DNA of 53,619 bases from Dethiosulfatibacter aminovorans DSM 17477. GTDB lineage: Bacteria; Bacillota; Clostridia; Tissierellales; Dethiosulfatibacteraceae. The position numbers were made by a program, and so were the translations under genes. Positions 53,202 through 53,619 of this stretch are shown here, in pieces. Where the stretch lies: positions 1 to 53,619 of the forward strand of contig NZ_FQZL01000026.1 in assembly GCF_900142005.1 (NCBI RefSeq), given 5' to 3'. Under the pieces are notes generated by a model. The model saw only the letters and a program-made list of their open reading frames with translations. It did not search any database and was not told the origin of the DNA. How positions within the stretch are numbered: the stretch's first letter is position 1; each line of letters opens with the position of its first letter.

Positions 53202-53619
53202 TTACAGAAAACCTAGCACGCCGTCGAGAACCTCCACATTGTCCATTCCTGTCTTAGAAGCGATGGCAGGATTTACAGTTCCTGTCGTGTTGTCTGTCCT
53301 TGTTATTGTTCCACAAGACTCTGCAAGTGATGCCATAGGTATCACAAGGTCTGCCGCTTCAGTGTTCACCGTGTCGAAGATATCCATTACAGCAAGGTAC
53401 TCGGGCTTCACATCGAGTCCGTCAACGTCCTCTCCTACGATGAGGAGTCCCTTGATCTGTCCAGCCTTCACAGCTTCGATTATCTCTTCTGCATCAACGT
53501 CGAATCCTGCATCAAGGGCACCCTGGGTATTTACGCTGTCCTTGAGGGTGATAATTCCCCTGTATGGCTTCTCAAGCTTGTCTGTGAGTTTTGCCACAGT
53601 GTAGATGAGCTCAAGCTCC
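53202..53619 (-). CDS. C-terminal part of a NuoG/molybdopterin-type oxidoreductase subunit, cut by right edge
   Basis: The frame is open to the window edge, so only the last 138 residues and stop are visible. A GTG at 53597 is internal: upstream codons read ELELIYTVAKLTD without a stop. GLLIVGEDVDG, ADLVIPMASLAESCGTITRTDNTTGTVNPA and a short tail match the C-terminal half of molybdopterin-fold proteins such as NuoG-like hydrogenase or formate dehydrogenase subunits, where the AEx-GTxTN pattern is typical. Whether it binds a cofactor or is a vestigial NuoG subunit cannot be told from this piece. Confidence 0.75.
   Translation of the reverse strand, partial: ELELIYTVAKLTDKLEKPYRGIITLKDSVNTQGALDAGFDVDAEEIIEAVKAGQIKGLLIVGEDVDGLDVKPEYLAVMDIFDTVNTEAADLVIPMASLAESCGTITRTDNTTGTVNPAIASKTGMDNVEVLDGVLGFL

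Overview
The window looks like chromosomal core sequence from a strictly anaerobic, amino-acid-fermenting Firmicute of the class Clostridia. I infer this from moderately AT-rich DNA, strong AGGAGG ribosome-binding sites with several TTG/GTG starts, a complete six-gene Rnf complex, a glycyl radical enzyme of the hydroxyproline-dehydratase type, a flavodiiron protein, [FeFe]-hydrogenase-like signalling genes and the Gram-positive order gltX-cysS-mrnC-rlmB-rae1. No species can be named from sequence alone. Almost every gene lies on the minus strand; only the flavodiiron protein, a small zinc-ribbon protein and an M29 aminopeptidase are on the plus strand. I see no insertion sequence, prophage, integron or CRISPR array.

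Layout. 1-5.4 kb: a ferredoxin cut by the left edge, then a catabolic unit made of a sodium symporter, its 32-residue candidate small subunit, a glycyl radical activase and a HypD-like dehydratase. 5.5-11.7 kb: translation block (tuf, tRNA-Thr, rae1, rlmB, mrnC, cysS, gltX). 11.8-16.7 kb: flavodiiron protein, DUF896 protein, thpR, a LacI-type regulator, a zinc-ribbon protein and glmM. 16.8-26.1 kb: a two-component system beside two tandem paralogous efflux operons (adaptor, ATPase, MacB-like permease). 26.4-35.3 kb: cell-shape block (mreB, mreC, mreD, an oversized PBP2, a ParA/MinD-like ATPase in the place where minCD usually sits), with radC, maf and small membrane proteins. 35.4-37.8 kb: arginine decarboxylase and agmatinase for putrescine. 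38.2-43.3 kb: rnfCDGEAB. 43.4-48.0 kb: a signalling set (two DRTGG proteins, two ATPase-domain proteins, a PHP protein) around a hydrogenase-like protein with a degenerate H-cluster loop. 48.1-51.6 kb: late cobalamin genes cbiP, cbiB, cobD. 51.9-53.6 kb: M29 aminopeptidase and the end of a NuoG/molybdopterin-type subunit.

How it fits together. Amino acids enter through the symporter and peptidase and are fermented. Reduced ferredoxin is re-oxidised by Rnf to build an ion gradient, which can drive the sodium symporter. The hydrogenase-like module directly upstream of rnf is a plausible redox or H2 sensor; its promoter overlaps a Rex-like operator. The most interesting items are this split sensory module, the tiny transporter subunit, a PmrA-like tandem box shared by the response-regulator gene and the first efflux operon, a 22-bp perfect inverted repeat upstream of the second efflux operon, and the divergent MinD-like ATPase.
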